Shown: positions 25,388 through 35,117 of the stretch, piece by piece
Position numbering within the stretch: position 1 is the stretch's first letter
How the letters are laid out: the number at the start of each line of letters is the position of its first letter
DNA from: Janthinobacterium sp. LM6
Lineage (GTDB): Bacteria; Pseudomonadota; Gammaproteobacteria; Burkholderiales; Burkholderiaceae_D
DNA length: 64,000 nucleotides
Reading direction: 5' to 3'
Assembly (NCBI RefSeq): GCF_002002885.1
Contig: NZ_CP019510.1
Coordinates: 496,001 to 560,000, forward strand
Program-made: the position numbers and the translations under genes
The notes under the pieces: model-generated
Told to the model about the DNA's origin: nothing
Seen by the model: only the letters and a program-made list of their open reading frames with translations
Database searches by the model: none

Positions 25388-26380
25388 ATGCTGTTGCTGC
25401 AATTTACGAATGAACACGGCGGCCGCCTCGTCGGCCTGCTGCAAGACGACGTCATCCGCGTCATCGAAGGCTACAACACGACGTATGCGCTGGCGCAAGA
25501 CGCCATCCGCAAAAAGGTCGGCCTGGCGGACCTGGTGAATGCCAGCGTCGGCAACGCCACGCATGCGTATGCGGACGTGGCCGCCAGCGGCCGTTTGCTG
25601 GCGCCGCTCGACCACGCGGACGAGGCGCATTGCTACGTGACGGGCACGGGCCTGACCCACCTGGGCAGCGCCGGCGCGCGCGACGCCATGCACAAGAAGA
25701 TCGGCGGCGATGCCGAATCCCTGAGCGACTCCATGAAAATGTTCCGTCTGGGCGTGGAAGGCGGCAAGCCCGCCGACGGCACGGCCGGCGCCCAGCCCGA
25801 ATGGTTCTATAAAGGCGACGGCTCCATCGTGCGCGCTGGCGGCCAGCCGCTGCGCATGCCGGACTTTGCCCTCGACGGCGGCGAAGAGCCGGAAATCGCC
25901 GGCCTGTACGTGATCGGCGACGACGGCCAGCCTTATCGGGTCGGCTACGCCATCGGCAATGAATTCTCGGACCACGTGACGGAACGCCAGAACTATCTGT
26001 ACCTGGCCCATTCGAAGTTGCGCATGTGCAGCGTGGGCCCGGCCTTGCTGGTGGGCGAATTGCCCGCGCACATAGCCGGCAGCTCGCGCGTGCTGGACGC
26101 GGCTGGCAATGTGCGCTGGGAAAAGGCGTTTGTCAGCGGCGAAGAGAATATGTCGCACACGATTGCCAACCTGGAACACCATCACTTCAAGTATCCGCTG
26201 TTCAAGCGCCCCGGCGACGTGCACGTGCATTTCTTTGGCACGGCCACCCTGAGCTTTGCCGATGGCGTGAGCGTGGCGCCGGGCGAAATCTTTGAAATCG
26301 AAGCGCCGGCCTTTGGCCCTGCCTTGCGCAACCGCCTCGACGTCTTCCCAACCGAATTTGCGAAAGTGAGCACATTATGA
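25388..26380 (+). CDS. araD1: AraD1 (GguC) family protein, FAH superfamily
   Basis: 330 residues of the fumarylacetoacetate-hydrolase fold. The metal-binding E-x-E core is replaced by the AraD1 pattern ([20 protein letters not shown]). The C-terminal part carries [16 protein letters not shown]. In non-phosphorylative pentose pathways this family acts on 2-keto-3-deoxypentonate, giving ketoglutarate semialdehyde. It is named GguC beside gguAB in Agrobacterium. It is preceded by AGCGGAGAA and ends in an ATGA overlap with the aldehyde dehydrogenase, so the two steps are translationally coupled. The assignment of the exact step is from family knowledge and context. Confidence 0.85.
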   Translation: MLLLQFTNEHGGRLVGLLQDDVIRVIEGYNTTYALAQDAIRKKVGLADLVNASVGNATHAYADVAASGRLLAPLDHADEAHCYVTGTGLTHLGSAGARDAMHKKIGGDAESLSDSMKMFRLGVEGGKPADGTAGAQPEWFYKGDGSIVRAGGQPLRMPDFALDGGEEPEIAGLYVIGDDGQPYRVGYAIGNEFSDHVTERQNYLYLAHSKLRMCSVGPALLVGELPAHIAGSSRVLDAAGNVRWEKAFVSGEENMSHTIANLEHHHFKYPLFKRPGDVHVHFFGTATLSFADGVSVAPGEIFEIEAPAFGPALRNRLDVFPTEFAKVSTL

Positions 26381-27954
26381 GTTTGAATATCACCGGTGAT
26401 GCATGGATCGGCGGCGTCGCCGTCAAGGGCAATGGCGGCTCCTTCGAAGCGTGGGATCCGGCCGCGCGCACACACATCGCGCCCGCCTTCCACATGGTTG
26501 ACGTAGCGCAAATCGACGAGGCTTGCCGTCTGGCGCAAGCCGCCTTCGACCCGTTCCGCGCCACCAGCGACGCGGAGCGCGCCGACTTTTTAGATACCAT
26601 CGCCGCGCAAATCCTCGAACTGGGCGATGACTTGATCGTGCGCGCCATGACGGAAAGCGGCTTGCCGCGCGCGCGCCTGGAAGGCGAACGCAGCCGCACG
26701 GTGGGTCAATTAAAACTGTTCGCCGGCTTGCTGCGCGAGGGTTCGTGGACCGATGCGCGCATCGATTCGGTGCTGCCGGACCGCGTGCCGCCCCGTCCTG
26801 ACTTGCGCTTGCGCATGATTGGCCTGGGTCCCGTCGCCGTGTTTGCGGCCAGTAACTTCCCGCTGGCCTTCTCGGTGGCCGGCGGCGATACGGCCTCGGC
26901 GCTGGCGGCCGGCTGCCCCGTCGTCCTGAAAGCCCATTCGGCCCATCCGGGCACGTCGGAACTGGTGGCGCGCGCGATTGTGAAAGCGATTGCCATCTGC
27001 AAGCTGCCGGCCGGCGTGTTCGCCCTGCTGACGGGTACGGGCAATGGCATCGGCCAGGCGCTGGTCGCCCATCCGGCCATCCAGGCCGTCGGTTTCACGG
27101 GCTCGCGTTCGGGCGGCATCGCCCTGATGAAGGTGGCGTCCGAGCGTGCGCAGCCGATCCCCGTGTATGCGGAAATGAGCAGCATCAACCCCGTGTTTGT
27201 GCTGCCGCAAGCGCTGGCCGCCCGTGGCGCGGCGATCGCCGGCGGTTTTGCCGCTTCGCTGACGATGGGCGTGGGCCAGTTCTGCACCAATCCCGGCCTC
27301 GTGCTGGGCCTGGAAGGTGCTGACTTTACGGCCTTTGCCGCGGCCGCCGCCGAAGCGCTGGCGCCGGCGCCTGCCGCCACCATGTTGACCGCTGGTATTG
27401 CCAGCAGCTATGCCAAGGGCGTCGCCGCCCTGGCGCAGCACGCGGACGTGACGCCGCTGGTGCAAAACACGGGCGAGGAAGGCAAGGGCGCCGCCGCCCT
27501 GTTCGTCACTTCGGGCGAAGCGTTTTTGGCCAGGCACGACTTGCGCGACGAAGTCTTCGGCCCGGCCTCCTTGCTGGTGGCTTGCCGCGATATGCAACAG
27601 TTGCTGGAGATTACGGAAAGCCTGGAAGGCCAGCTGACGGCCACCCTGCAGATGGATGCCGGCGACCTGGCAGACGCGCGCCGCTTGCTGCCCGTGCTGG
27701 AACGCCGCGTGGGCCGCATCCTGGCCAACGGTTTCCCGACGGGTGTGGAAGTGTCGACGGCGATGGTGCACGGCGGCCCGTTCCCGGCCACCTCGGACGG
27801 CCGCAGCACCTCGGTAGGCACGGCGGCCATCAACCGCTTCCTGCGCCCCGTGTCGTACCAGAACCTGCCGCAGGACTTGCTGCCGGAGTCGCTGCGCGAT
27901 GATAATCCGCTCAGTATCTGGCGCCGCAAGGATGGCGTGCTGGGCAAGGAATAA
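26377..27954 (+). CDS. Alpha-ketoglutarate semialdehyde dehydrogenase
   Basis: 525 residues of the NAD(P)-dependent aldehyde dehydrogenase superfamily. The catalytic Cys lies in [11 protein letters not shown] and the general-base Glu in [12 protein letters not shown]. The Rossmann region includes [20 protein letters not shown]. The long form with the late [14 protein letters not shown] element matches KGSADH enzymes. It oxidises alpha-ketoglutarate semialdehyde to alpha-ketoglutarate, delivering pentose carbon to the TCA cycle. Its ATG overlaps the araD1 stop. Confidence 0.9.
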   Translation: MSLNITGDAWIGGVAVKGNGGSFEAWDPAARTHIAPAFHMVDVAQIDEACRLAQAAFDPFRATSDAERADFLDTIAAQILELGDDLIVRAMTESGLPRARLEGERSRTVGQLKLFAGLLREGSWTDARIDSVLPDRVPPRPDLRLRMIGLGPVAVFAASNFPLAFSVAGGDTASALAAGCPVVLKAHSAHPGTSELVARAIVKAIAICKLPAGVFALLTGTGNGIGQALVAHPAIQAVGFTGSRSGGIALMKVASERAQPIPVYAEMSSINPVFVLPQALAARGAAIAGGFAASLTMGVGQFCTNPGLVLGLEGADFTAFAAAAAEALAPAPAATMLTAGIASSYAKGVAALAQHADVTPLVQNTGEEGKGAAALFVTSGEAFLARHDLRDEVFGPASLLVACRDMQQLLEITESLEGQLTATLQMDAGDLADARRLLPVLERRVGRILANGFPTGVEVSTAMVHGGPFPATSDGRSTSVGTAAINRFLRPVSYQNLPQDLLPESLRDDNPLSIWRRKDGVLGKE

Positions 27955-28029
27955 CAACACGGCGAGCCGCAGATCGAATGCGGTACGCTGCTGTGCACGT
28001 GTACATAAAAATAGACAGGTGGAGACAAG

Positions 28030-28797
28030 ATGAAGCAATTGGCGAAATATGGCAGCTTGCAGGGCAAGCGCGTGTTCATCACGGGGGGCGGCAGCGGCAT
28101 CGGCGAATCCCTGGTGGCGGAGTTTGCCGCCCAGGGCGCCGTGGTGGCGTTTGTCGATATCGCCGTGGAAGCGAGCGAGGCCCTGTGCCGCCGCCTGGCT
28201 GAAGCGGGCTGGACGGCGCCCGTGTTCCGTCATTGCGACATCACGGATATTGCCTCCCTGCAAGCCGTCATGGCCGAACTGGCCGATCAACTGGGCGACT
28301 TCGATATCCTCGTCAACAACGCCGCCAACGATCAGCGCCACCAGGCGCAGGACGTCACCCTGGAATACTGGAACGAGCGTATTGCGATCAATCAACGCCC
28401 GATGTTCTTCACCTGCCAGGCTGTGTTCGAGGGCATGAAGCGCAAGGGCGGCGGTTCCATCATCAACGTCAGCTCGATTTCGTGGCACATGAAGTCGGGC
28501 GGCTACCCCGTGTATGCCACCACCAAGGCGGCCGTCGTGGGCCTCACGCGGGGCCTGGCGCGCGATTACGGCGCGCACAATATCCGCGTCAACACGGTGA
28601 CGCCCGGCTGGGTCATGACGCAGCGCCAGATCGACCTGTGGGTCGACGAGGCAGCGGAAGTGGAAATCAAGAAAAGCCAATGCTTGCCAAGCAAGCTGAT
28701 GCCGCAGGACATCGCCGCCATGGTGCTGTTCCTTGCATCGGACGACGGCGCGATGTGTTCCAGTCAGGAATTCATTGTGGATGCTGGCTGGATATAA
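28030..28797 (+). CDS. SDR-family aldose 1-dehydrogenase
   Basis: 255 residues. The classical SDR motifs are present: cofactor-binding TGGGSGIG, NNAAN, catalytic Ser in SSISWH, and Y-x-x-x-K as YATTK. The sequence is close to Caulobacter D-xylose dehydrogenase XylB (GSLQGKRVFITGGGSGIG, and the C-terminus DAGWI). In an arabinan locus it most likely oxidises L-arabinose, and perhaps D-xylose, to the 1,4-lactone with NAD+. It starts at ATG 28030 behind GTGGAGA, 75 nt after the aldehyde dehydrogenase. No lactonase gene accompanies it. Confidence 0.85.
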   Translation: MKQLAKYGSLQGKRVFITGGGSGIGESLVAEFAAQGAVVAFVDIAVEASEALCRRLAEAGWTAPVFRHCDITDIASLQAVMAELADQLGDFDILVNNAANDQRHQAQDVTLEYWNERIAINQRPMFFTCQAVFEGMKRKGGGSIINVSSISWHMKSGGYPVYATTKAAVVGLTRGLARDYGAHNIRVNTVTPGWVMTQRQIDLWVDEAAEVEIKKSQCLPSKLMPQDIAAMVLFLASDDGAMCSSQEFIVDAGWI

Positions 28798-28960
28798 GCC
28801 TTACCGCATCGTTTAATTCGCGCCGGCACTGACCGGCACCTCAGATCTTGAAGCCGCCCTCTTGCCGCCCCAACCCCGCGGCAGGAGAGGCATCGCCACA
28901 TCCAGATTTTGCCGGGGTTGATCCCCGGCCCTTGCTTTTCACTAAAAAACAGGAGACAGC

Positions 28961-30511
28961 ATGAAATGTATCAATACCAGCATCGTGGCCCTCAGCCTGG
29001 CCATGGCCGTCGGCAGCGCCTTTGCCGCGCCCGTCAACGTCACCATCGACGTGGCCAAGCCTGGTTCCGTGATCAATAAAAACATCTACGGCCAGTTCGC
29101 CGAACACCTGGGGACCGGTATCTACGAGGGCATGTGGGTGGGGCCGGATTCTGCCATCCCGAATACCAAGGGCTGGCGCAATGACGTGCTGGGCGCGCTG
29201 AAGCAGTTGCACGTGCCGTTGGTCCGCTGGCCGGGCGGCTGCTTTGCCGATGAATACCACTGGAAGGACGGCATCGGCGCGCGCGAGAAGCGCCCGACCA
29301 AGGTCAACACCAACTGGGGCGGCGTGGAAGAATCGAACGCTGTCGGCACGCATGAATTCTTCGACCTGGCCGAGCTGCTGGGCGCACAGACCTATATCAA
29401 CGGCAATCTCGGTTCCGGCACGCCGCAGGAAATGTCCGAATGGCTCGAATACATGACGTCGGACAGCAAGTCCACCCTGGCCGAGCTGCGCCGCAAGAAT
29501 GGCCGCGCCCAGCCGTATAAAGTCGATTACTTTGGCATCGGCAACGAAGCCTGGGGTTGCGGCGGCAATATGCGCCCGCAGTACTACGCCGACCTGTACA
29601 AGCACTATCACACCTTCATGAAGACGCCGGAAAGCGCGCGCCCGAAATTCATCGCCAGCGGCGGCAATGATGACGACACCAGCTGGTCCAGCACCCTGAG
29701 CCGCGAAATCAAGCCGAACATGATGGACGCTATCAGTTTCCACTACTACACGGTGCCGACCGGCGTATGGGAAAAGAAGGGCGCGGCCACGGGCTTTGGC
29801 GAAAATGAATGGATTTCCACCCTGAGCCGCACCCTGCGCATCGATAGCTTGATCAAGAACAATCTCGCCGCCATCGACAAGAACGACCCGTCGAAAAAGA
29901 CGGGCTTGTACGTCGATGAATGGGGCACCTGGTATGACGTGGAGCCGGGCACCAACACGGGCTTCTTGTTCCAGCAAAACAGCTTGCGCGACGCCCTCGT
30001 CGCCGCCTTGAATTTCAACATCTTCCACGCCCATGCGGACAGGGTGCGCATGACGAATATTGCGCAAATGGTCAATGTGCTGCAGGCGATGATCATCACG
30101 GACAAGGATAAATATTTCCTCACGCCCACGTATCACGCGTTTGAAATGTACGTGCCGTTCCAGGATGCCACGGCCTTGCCGGTCGCGATTCAAGGCAATG
30201 GCAAGTACAGCCTGGGCAAGGTCAGCATTCCGGAAGTGAGCGCCTCGGCCGCGCGCGCCAGGGATGGCAAGGTGTACTTGTCCTTGGTCAACACGAATCC
30301 GCACAAGGCCGTCGACGTGAGCGTGGCGCTGGCGGGCCAAAAAGTGACGGCTGTGAATGGCCGCGTGCTGACTGCGGGCAAGATGGATGCCGTCAACAGC
30401 TTTGCGCAACCGCAAGCCGTGCAGCCGGTGACGTTCAATGCCCAGGCGCAGGGCGGCAAGCTGACCGTGTCGGTGCCCGCCAAGGCGGTGGTGGTGGTGG
30501 CGGTCGAATAA
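28961..30511 (+). CDS. GH51 alpha-L-arabinofuranosidase, exported
   Basis: 516 residues with a signal peptide ending near GSAFA/AP. The catalytic Glu pair is visible as acid/base in FGIGNEAWG and nucleophile in YVDEWGTWY. RWPGGCFADEYHW is the conserved early motif. The enzyme removes alpha-1,2/1,3/1,5-linked arabinofuranose from arabinan or arabinoxylan. GH51 enzymes are often cytoplasmic, so the clear leader is worth noting; it places the enzyme in the periplasm or outside. ATG 28961 follows AGGAGA. The 160 nt upstream show no copy of the A/B/C promoter module. Confidence 0.92.
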   Translation: MKCINTSIVALSLAMAVGSAFAAPVNVTIDVAKPGSVINKNIYGQFAEHLGTGIYEGMWVGPDSAIPNTKGWRNDVLGALKQLHVPLVRWPGGCFADEYHWKDGIGAREKRPTKVNTNWGGVEESNAVGTHEFFDLAELLGAQTYINGNLGSGTPQEMSEWLEYMTSDSKSTLAELRRKNGRAQPYKVDYFGIGNEAWGCGGNMRPQYYADLYKHYHTFMKTPESARPKFIASGGNDDDTSWSSTLSREIKPNMMDAISFHYYTVPTGVWEKKGAATGFGENEWISTLSRTLRIDSLIKNNLAAIDKNDPSKKTGLYVDEWGTWYDVEPGTNTGFLFQQNSLRDALVAALNFNIFHAHADRVRMTNIAQMVNVLQAMIITDKDKYFLTPTYHAFEMYVPFQDATALPVAIQGNGKYSLGKVSIPEVSASAARARDGKVYLSLVNTNPHKAVDVSVALAGQKVTAVNGRVLTAGKMDAVNSFAQPQAVQPVTFNAQAQGGKLTVSVPAKAVVVVAVE

Positions 30512-30532
30512 ACCTGCCGATTTTGAGGTATC

Positions 30533-30559
30533 CAGCCGGCCCGCATGACGGGCCGGCTG
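30533..30559. repeat. 11-bp perfect hairpin between GH51 and arabinanase genes
   Basis: CAGCCGGCCCG (30533-30543), loop CATGA, CGGGCCGGCTG (30549-30559). There is no U-run, so it is more likely an mRNA-stabilising or processing hairpin that separates expression of the two genes than a terminator. It ends 17 nt before the next ATG. Confidence 0.65.
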
Positions 30560-30576
30560 ACCATGTGGAGAACACG

Positions 30577-31602
30577 ATGCAATTTTCGATAATGATGGCC
30601 TTGGCGGCCATGCTTGCTTTCAGCCCCGTCCAGGCGGCTCAGGTCAGCGTGCACGACCCCGTGATGGCCAGGGAAGGCGACACGTATTATTTGTACAGCA
30701 CGGGGCCCGGCATCACCTTTTACAGCTCGACAAACATGGTCGACTGGCAGCCGGAAGGGCGCGTGTTTGCGGGCCAGCCCGCGTGGGCCAAGACGGCCGC
30801 ACCGTCGTTTGACGACCATATCTGGGCGCCAGACGTGCAATTCCATGACGGCAAATATTACCTGTACTACTCGGTGTCCGGCTTCGGCAAGAACACATCG
30901 GGCATCGGCGTGACCGTCAACACCACCCTCAATCCCCGCTCGCCCGATTACCGCTGGGTCGACCAGGGCATGCTGCTGCAATCCGTGCCCGAGCGCGACG
31001 AGTGGAACGCCATCGATTCGAACATCATCACCGATGCCAAGGGTACGCCGTGGATGTCCTTCGGTTCATTCTGGAACGGCATCAAGCTGGTGAAATTGAC
31101 GTCCGACTGGACCCGTATTGCGGAACCGCAAGAGTGGCACTCGCTGGCGCGCCGCGTACCCCTGCCGCCACGCGCAGGCGAATTCAAGCCTGCGCCCGAG
31201 GAAATCGAGGCGCCGTTCATCTTCCAGCGTGGCAACGAATATTTCCTCTTTGTCTCCTGGGGGCTGTGCTGCCAGAAGGAAAAAAGCACGTATCACCTGG
31301 CCGTCGGCCGTTCCAAGAGCGTGACGGGCCCCTACCTGGACAAGGACGGCCGCGACATGGCGCAGGGCGGCGGCACGGTGGTCTTGAAAGGCGACAAGGA
31401 TTGGCGGGGCCTGGGCCACAACAGCGCCTACACGTTTGACGGCAAGGATTACCTGGTGCTGCACGCGTATGAAACGGCGGACAATTACTTGCAAAAGCTC
31501 AAGATCCTGCCCATGACGTGGGACAAGGACGGCTGGCCGCAGGTGGACCCGCGCGACTTGAACCGCTACCAGAGTAAGCAGTTGCCAGCTGCCAAACCGT
31601 AA
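30577..31602 (+). CDS. GH43 endo-arabinanase-like enzyme, exported
   Basis: 341 residues from ATG 30577 (TGGAG upstream). A signal peptide ends near SPVQAA. The GH43 catalytic triad is visible: Asp in SVHDPVM, Asp in WNAIDSNIITD, and Glu in EEIEAPFIF. The layout (HDPVMAREGDTYYLYST, HIWAPDVQF, FGSFWNGI) matches arabinan endo-1,5-alpha-L-arabinosidases of the AbnA type. It would cut the arabinan backbone into oligosaccharides for the TonB receptor. It sits between GH51 and GH127 with short gaps. Confidence 0.9.
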   Translation: MQFSIMMALAAMLAFSPVQAAQVSVHDPVMAREGDTYYLYSTGPGITFYSSTNMVDWQPEGRVFAGQPAWAKTAAPSFDDHIWAPDVQFHDGKYYLYYSVSGFGKNTSGIGVTVNTTLNPRSPDYRWVDQGMLLQSVPERDEWNAIDSNIITDAKGTPWMSFGSFWNGIKLVKLTSDWTRIAEPQEWHSLARRVPLPPRAGEFKPAPEEIEAPFIFQRGNEYFLFVSWGLCCQKEKSTYHLAVGRSKSVTGPYLDKDGRDMAQGGGTVVLKGDKDWRGLGHNSAYTFDGKDYLVLHAYETADNYLQKLKILPMTWDKDGWPQVDPRDLNRYQSKQLPAAKP

Positions 31603-31611
31603 AGGTCTGCC

Positions 31612-33969
31612 ATGAAAACAACCTTGCTGACGCTGGCGCTGGCCGCCGGCGGCCTTGCCACGCCGCTACTCCAGGCGGCGGAGCTGTTTCCCCTCTCGTC
31701 CGTGAGCCTGGGGGCGGGACCGTTTCTCGAGGCGCAGACGACGGACTTGCAGTATCTGCTGGCCTTCGAACCGGACAAATTGCTGGCGCCGTTCCGCCGC
31801 GAGGCGGGCTTGCCGCAGGTGCAGCCCAGCTACGGCAACTGGGAATCGACGGGCCTCGACGGTCACATGGGCGGGCATTATCTGTCCGCGCTGGCGCTGA
31901 TGGTGGCGTCCACGGGCGACGCGCAGGCGCGCGAACGCCTCGATTACATGCTGGCGGAACTGAAGCAATGCCAGGACGCCAATGGTAATGGCTACCTGGG
32001 CGGCATTCCCGACGGCAGCGCCGCCTGGCAAGCCATCGCCAAGGGAGAACTGCAGGCCGACACCTTCTCCGTCAATGGTCGTTGGGTGCCGTGGTACAAC
32101 CTGCACAAGGTATTCGCCGGCTTGCGCGACGCCTACCAGTACACCGGCAATGCCGAGGCGAAGGCCATGCTGATCGCCCTGTCGGACTGGGCCGTGAAAC
32201 TCTCGGCCTCGCTCACGGATGCGCAGATGCAAGCGATGCTGCGCGCCGAACACGGCGGCATGAACGAGGTGCTGGCCGACGTCTACGCGATGACGGGCGA
32301 GCAAAAGTATCTGGACCTGGCCGTGCGCTTCTCGCATCAGGCGGTCTTGCAACCTTTGGCGGCGCAACAGGACAAGCTGACGGGCCTGCATGCGAATACG
32401 CAAATCCCGAAGGTGATCGGCTTCGAGCGCATCGGCGCCTTGACGGGCCGGCGCGACTGGCAGCAGGCGGCGCAATTCTTTTGGCAAACCGTGCACGACA
32501 AGCGCACGGTGGCCATCGGCGGCAACAGCGTCAAGGAACATTTCCACGACGACCACGATTTTTCCTCGATGGTGGAAGAGGTCGAAGGGCCGGAAACGTG
32601 TAATACCTACAATATGCTCAAGCTGACGGAACAGCTGTTCAAGCGCGACGAGCAGGTGCGCTACGCGGATTACTACGAGCGCGCCCTGTACAACCACATT
32701 TTGTCGTCGCAGCGCCCCGGCACGGGCGGCTTTGTCTATTTTACGCCCATGCGGCCGAACCACTACCGCGTGTATTCGCAAGTGGACAAGGGCATGTGGT
32801 GCTGCGTGGGTTCCGGCATCGAAAGCCAGGCCAAGTATGGCGAATTCATCTACGCGCATGACGGTGACGCCCTGTACGTGAACCTGTTCATGGCGTCCAC
32901 CCTCGACTGGAAACAGCAGGGCGTCAGGATCGTGCAATCGACCCGGTTTCCCGACCAGGACACGACGCGCATCAAGGTGCTGGGAAATAAAACCTTCAGC
33001 ATGAAGATACGCTACCCGCAATGGGTCGCCAAGGGCAAGCTGCGCCTCAAGCTCAATGGCAAGGCCATGCGGGTGAACGGCGTGCCGGGCGAGTATGTGA
33101 CGATCACGCGCGCGTGGAAAACGGGCGACAGCGTCGATGTCGTTCTGCCGATGACGACGCGCCTGGAACAGATGCCGGACCAGTCGAATTACTATGCCGT
33201 GCTGCACGGCCCCATCGTGCTGGCCGCCAGGACGCAGCCGTTCGCCAATGAACAACTGAACTATTTTGCCGACGACACGCGCATGGGTCATATCGCCCAG
33301 GGGCAAGTGTGTCCGCTGGAATCGTCACCGCTGTTCGTCAGCGACACAAAAGAATTCATGCACAAGATCAAACCTGTAAAAGGCCAGCCGCTGACGTTCA
33401 CGGCGCCCGGCTTGATCCAGGGCAAGGATGCGGCGACGATCAAACTGATCCCGTTCTTCCGCCTGCATGACTCTCGCTACATGCTGTACTGGCCCGTATC
33501 CACGCCGGCCAGGCTGGCGCAGCTGCAGGACGCCACGCGCCAGGCGGAAGCCGAGCGCCTGGCGCTCGATGCGCGCACCATCGACCAGGTGGCGCCGGGG
33601 CAGCAGCAGCCGGAATCCGACCACAGCTTCCAGGCCGAAGGGGGAGAAAACGGCGTCAACAAGGGCCGGCACTGGCGCCATGCGACGGGCTGGTTCAGCT
33701 ATGAACTGAGCGACCCGCAAGCCGAAGCGAAAACCCTGCGCCTGACCCTGTCCACCCTCGATGCGGGCCACGTCTTCGACGTCTTGCTCAACGGCACGAA
33801 ACTGCAAACGGTCGCCGTGGCGGCCGATGCGCCGCAAGAGCTGCACACGCTCGATATCGCCATTCCCAAGGCCCTGGCGGCGGTTGGCAACGGCAAACTC
33901 AGCGTGAAATTTGTCGCCGGCAAGGATTCCGTGGCGGGCGGCCTGTACGGACTGCGCCTGTTGCGCTGA
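31612..33969 (+). CDS. GH127 beta-L-arabinofuranosidase, exported
   Basis: 785 residues with a signal peptide (about 1-22). The zinc/nucleophile set of GH127 is intact: Glu and Cys in VEGPETCNTYNM and the double Cys in MWCCVGSGIES, equivalent to HypBA1 E338, C340, C417 and C418, where C417 is the nucleophile. The conserved WGG-like helical barrel segments (NGRWVPWYNLHKVFAGL) are present. C-terminal beta domains follow from about residue 620. It removes beta-L-arabinofuranose, found in extensin and hydroxyproline-rich plant glycoproteins. The locus thus handles both alpha- and beta-linked arabinofuranose. It lies 9 nt after the arabinanase. Confidence 0.9.
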   Translation: MKTTLLTLALAAGGLATPLLQAAELFPLSSVSLGAGPFLEAQTTDLQYLLAFEPDKLLAPFRREAGLPQVQPSYGNWESTGLDGHMGGHYLSALALMVASTGDAQARERLDYMLAELKQCQDANGNGYLGGIPDGSAAWQAIAKGELQADTFSVNGRWVPWYNLHKVFAGLRDAYQYTGNAEAKAMLIALSDWAVKLSASLTDAQMQAMLRAEHGGMNEVLADVYAMTGEQKYLDLAVRFSHQAVLQPLAAQQDKLTGLHANTQIPKVIGFERIGALTGRRDWQQAAQFFWQTVHDKRTVAIGGNSVKEHFHDDHDFSSMVEEVEGPETCNTYNMLKLTEQLFKRDEQVRYADYYERALYNHILSSQRPGTGGFVYFTPMRPNHYRVYSQVDKGMWCCVGSGIESQAKYGEFIYAHDGDALYVNLFMASTLDWKQQGVRIVQSTRFPDQDTTRIKVLGNKTFSMKIRYPQWVAKGKLRLKLNGKAMRVNGVPGEYVTITRAWKTGDSVDVVLPMTTRLEQMPDQSNYYAVLHGPIVLAARTQPFANEQLNYFADDTRMGHIAQGQVCPLESSPLFVSDTKEFMHKIKPVKGQPLTFTAPGLIQGKDAATIKLIPFFRLHDSRYMLYWPVSTPARLAQLQDATRQAEAERLALDARTIDQVAPGQQQPESDHSFQAEGGENGVNKGRHWRHATGWFSYELSDPQAEAKTLRLTLSTLDAGHVFDVLLNGTKLQTVAVAADAPQELHTLDIAIPKALAAVGNGKLSVKFVAGKDSVAGGLYGLRLLR

Positions 33970-33995
33970 GGGAAGAAGGACCCGGCTCGTTCTAC

Positions 33996-34063
33996 CGATA
34001 CGCAAATCGGTATCGCAAGCGAAAAAGAATTGATTGGATGGCTATGTTGCTTTCTCCTACCAT
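33996..34063 (+). promoter_or_regulatory. LysR-type activator site and promoter C, before the ABC transporter
   Basis: CGATACG (33996-34002), 6 nt, GGTATCG (34009-34015); 12 nt; AATTGATTGG (34028-34037); 20 nt; TACCAT (34058-34063). It has the same spacing as promoters A and B; the left half-site is the least conserved. It drives the ytfQRT-yjfF-GH43 operon, with a leader of about 65 nt to ATG 34134. Confidence 0.72.
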
Positions 34064-34133
34064 GGGTTCATAAAAAACCGCCCATCCGGCATCCGGCTGT
34101 GATGGTATTCCAATAAAAAAACTGGAGACAAGA

Positions 34134-35108
34134 ATGACATTGACACGCCGCACACTCCTCGCCAGCGCCATGCTGCTGGCCGCTTCCGCCACCACCTTGG
34201 CTACTTCTTCCGCCTTCGCCGCCAAGCCCCTCGTCATGGGCTTTTCGCAGGTGGGCGCCGAAAGCGAATGGCGCACCGCCAATACCGTCTCCATCAAGGA
34301 TGCAGCCAAGAAAGATGGCGTCACCCTGAAATTTGCCGACGCGCAGCAAAAGCAGGAAAACCAGGTCAAGGCCCTGCGCTCCTTTATCGCGCAAAAGGTC
34401 GACGTGATCGCCTTCTCGCCCGTCGTCGAATCGGGCTGGGATACCGTCTTGCGCGAAGCCAAGGCCGCCAAGATTCCCGTCATCTTGACGGACCGCGCCG
34501 TCAACGTGGCCGACAAATCGCTGTACGTGACCTTCATCGGTTCCGACTTCGTGGAAGAGGGCCGCCGCGCGGGACAATGGCTGCTCGAACACGCCAAGAA
34601 AACGCCGGATGCGACCCTGAACATCGTTGAACTGCAAGGCACGGTCGGCTCCGCACCGGCCATCGACCGCAAGGCGGGCTTCCTGGAAGTGGTGGGCAAG
34701 AATCCCAAGATGAAGATCATCCGTTCGCAAACGGGCGATTTTACGCGCGCCAAGGGCAAGGAAGTGATGGAAGCGTTCCTCAAGGCCGAAGGCAAGAAGA
34801 TCAACGTGCTGTACGCGCACAATGACGACATGGCCATCGGCGCCATCCAGGCCATCGAAGAAGCGGGCATGAAACCGGGCAAGGACATCATCATCATCTC
34901 CATCGATGGCGTCAAAGGCGCGTTCGAGGCCATGATCGCCGGCAAGCTGAACGTGACCGTCGAATGCAGCCCGCTGCTGGGCCCGCAACTGATGTCCATC
35001 GCCCGCGACGTGGTGGCCGGTAAACCCGTGCCGGCGCGCATCACGACGGTGGAAGGCGTGTTCCCTGCCGAGGTGGCCGCCAAGGAATTTCCGAACCGTA
35101 AGTACTAA
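34134..35108 (+). CDS. ytfQ: Sugar ABC transporter periplasmic binding protein, YtfQ-like
   Basis: 324 residues with an N-terminal signal peptide (RRTLLASAMLLAA, cleavage after AFA). Type I periplasmic sugar-binding fold: KPLVMGFSQVGAESEWRTAN, ILTDRAVNV and YAHNDDMAIGAIQAIEEAG. It most resembles YtfQ, which binds galactofuranose in E. coli. Here, in an arabinofuranose-releasing locus, L-arabinose (furanose or pyranose form) is the likelier ligand. It is first in a four-subunit transporter operon behind promoter C, with GGAGACA before the start. Confidence 0.9.
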   Translation: MTLTRRTLLASAMLLAASATTLATSSAFAAKPLVMGFSQVGAESEWRTANTVSIKDAAKKDGVTLKFADAQQKQENQVKALRSFIAQKVDVIAFSPVVESGWDTVLREAKAAKIPVILTDRAVNVADKSLYVTFIGSDFVEEGRRAGQWLLEHAKKTPDATLNIVELQGTVGSAPAIDRKAGFLEVVGKNPKMKIIRSQTGDFTRAKGKEVMEAFLKAEGKKINVLYAHNDDMAIGAIQAIEEAGMKPGKDIIIISIDGVKGAFEAMIAGKLNVTVECSPLLGPQLMSIARDVVAGKPVPARITTVEGVFPAEVAAKEFPNRKY

Positions 35109-35117
35109 GCTTGCCGC

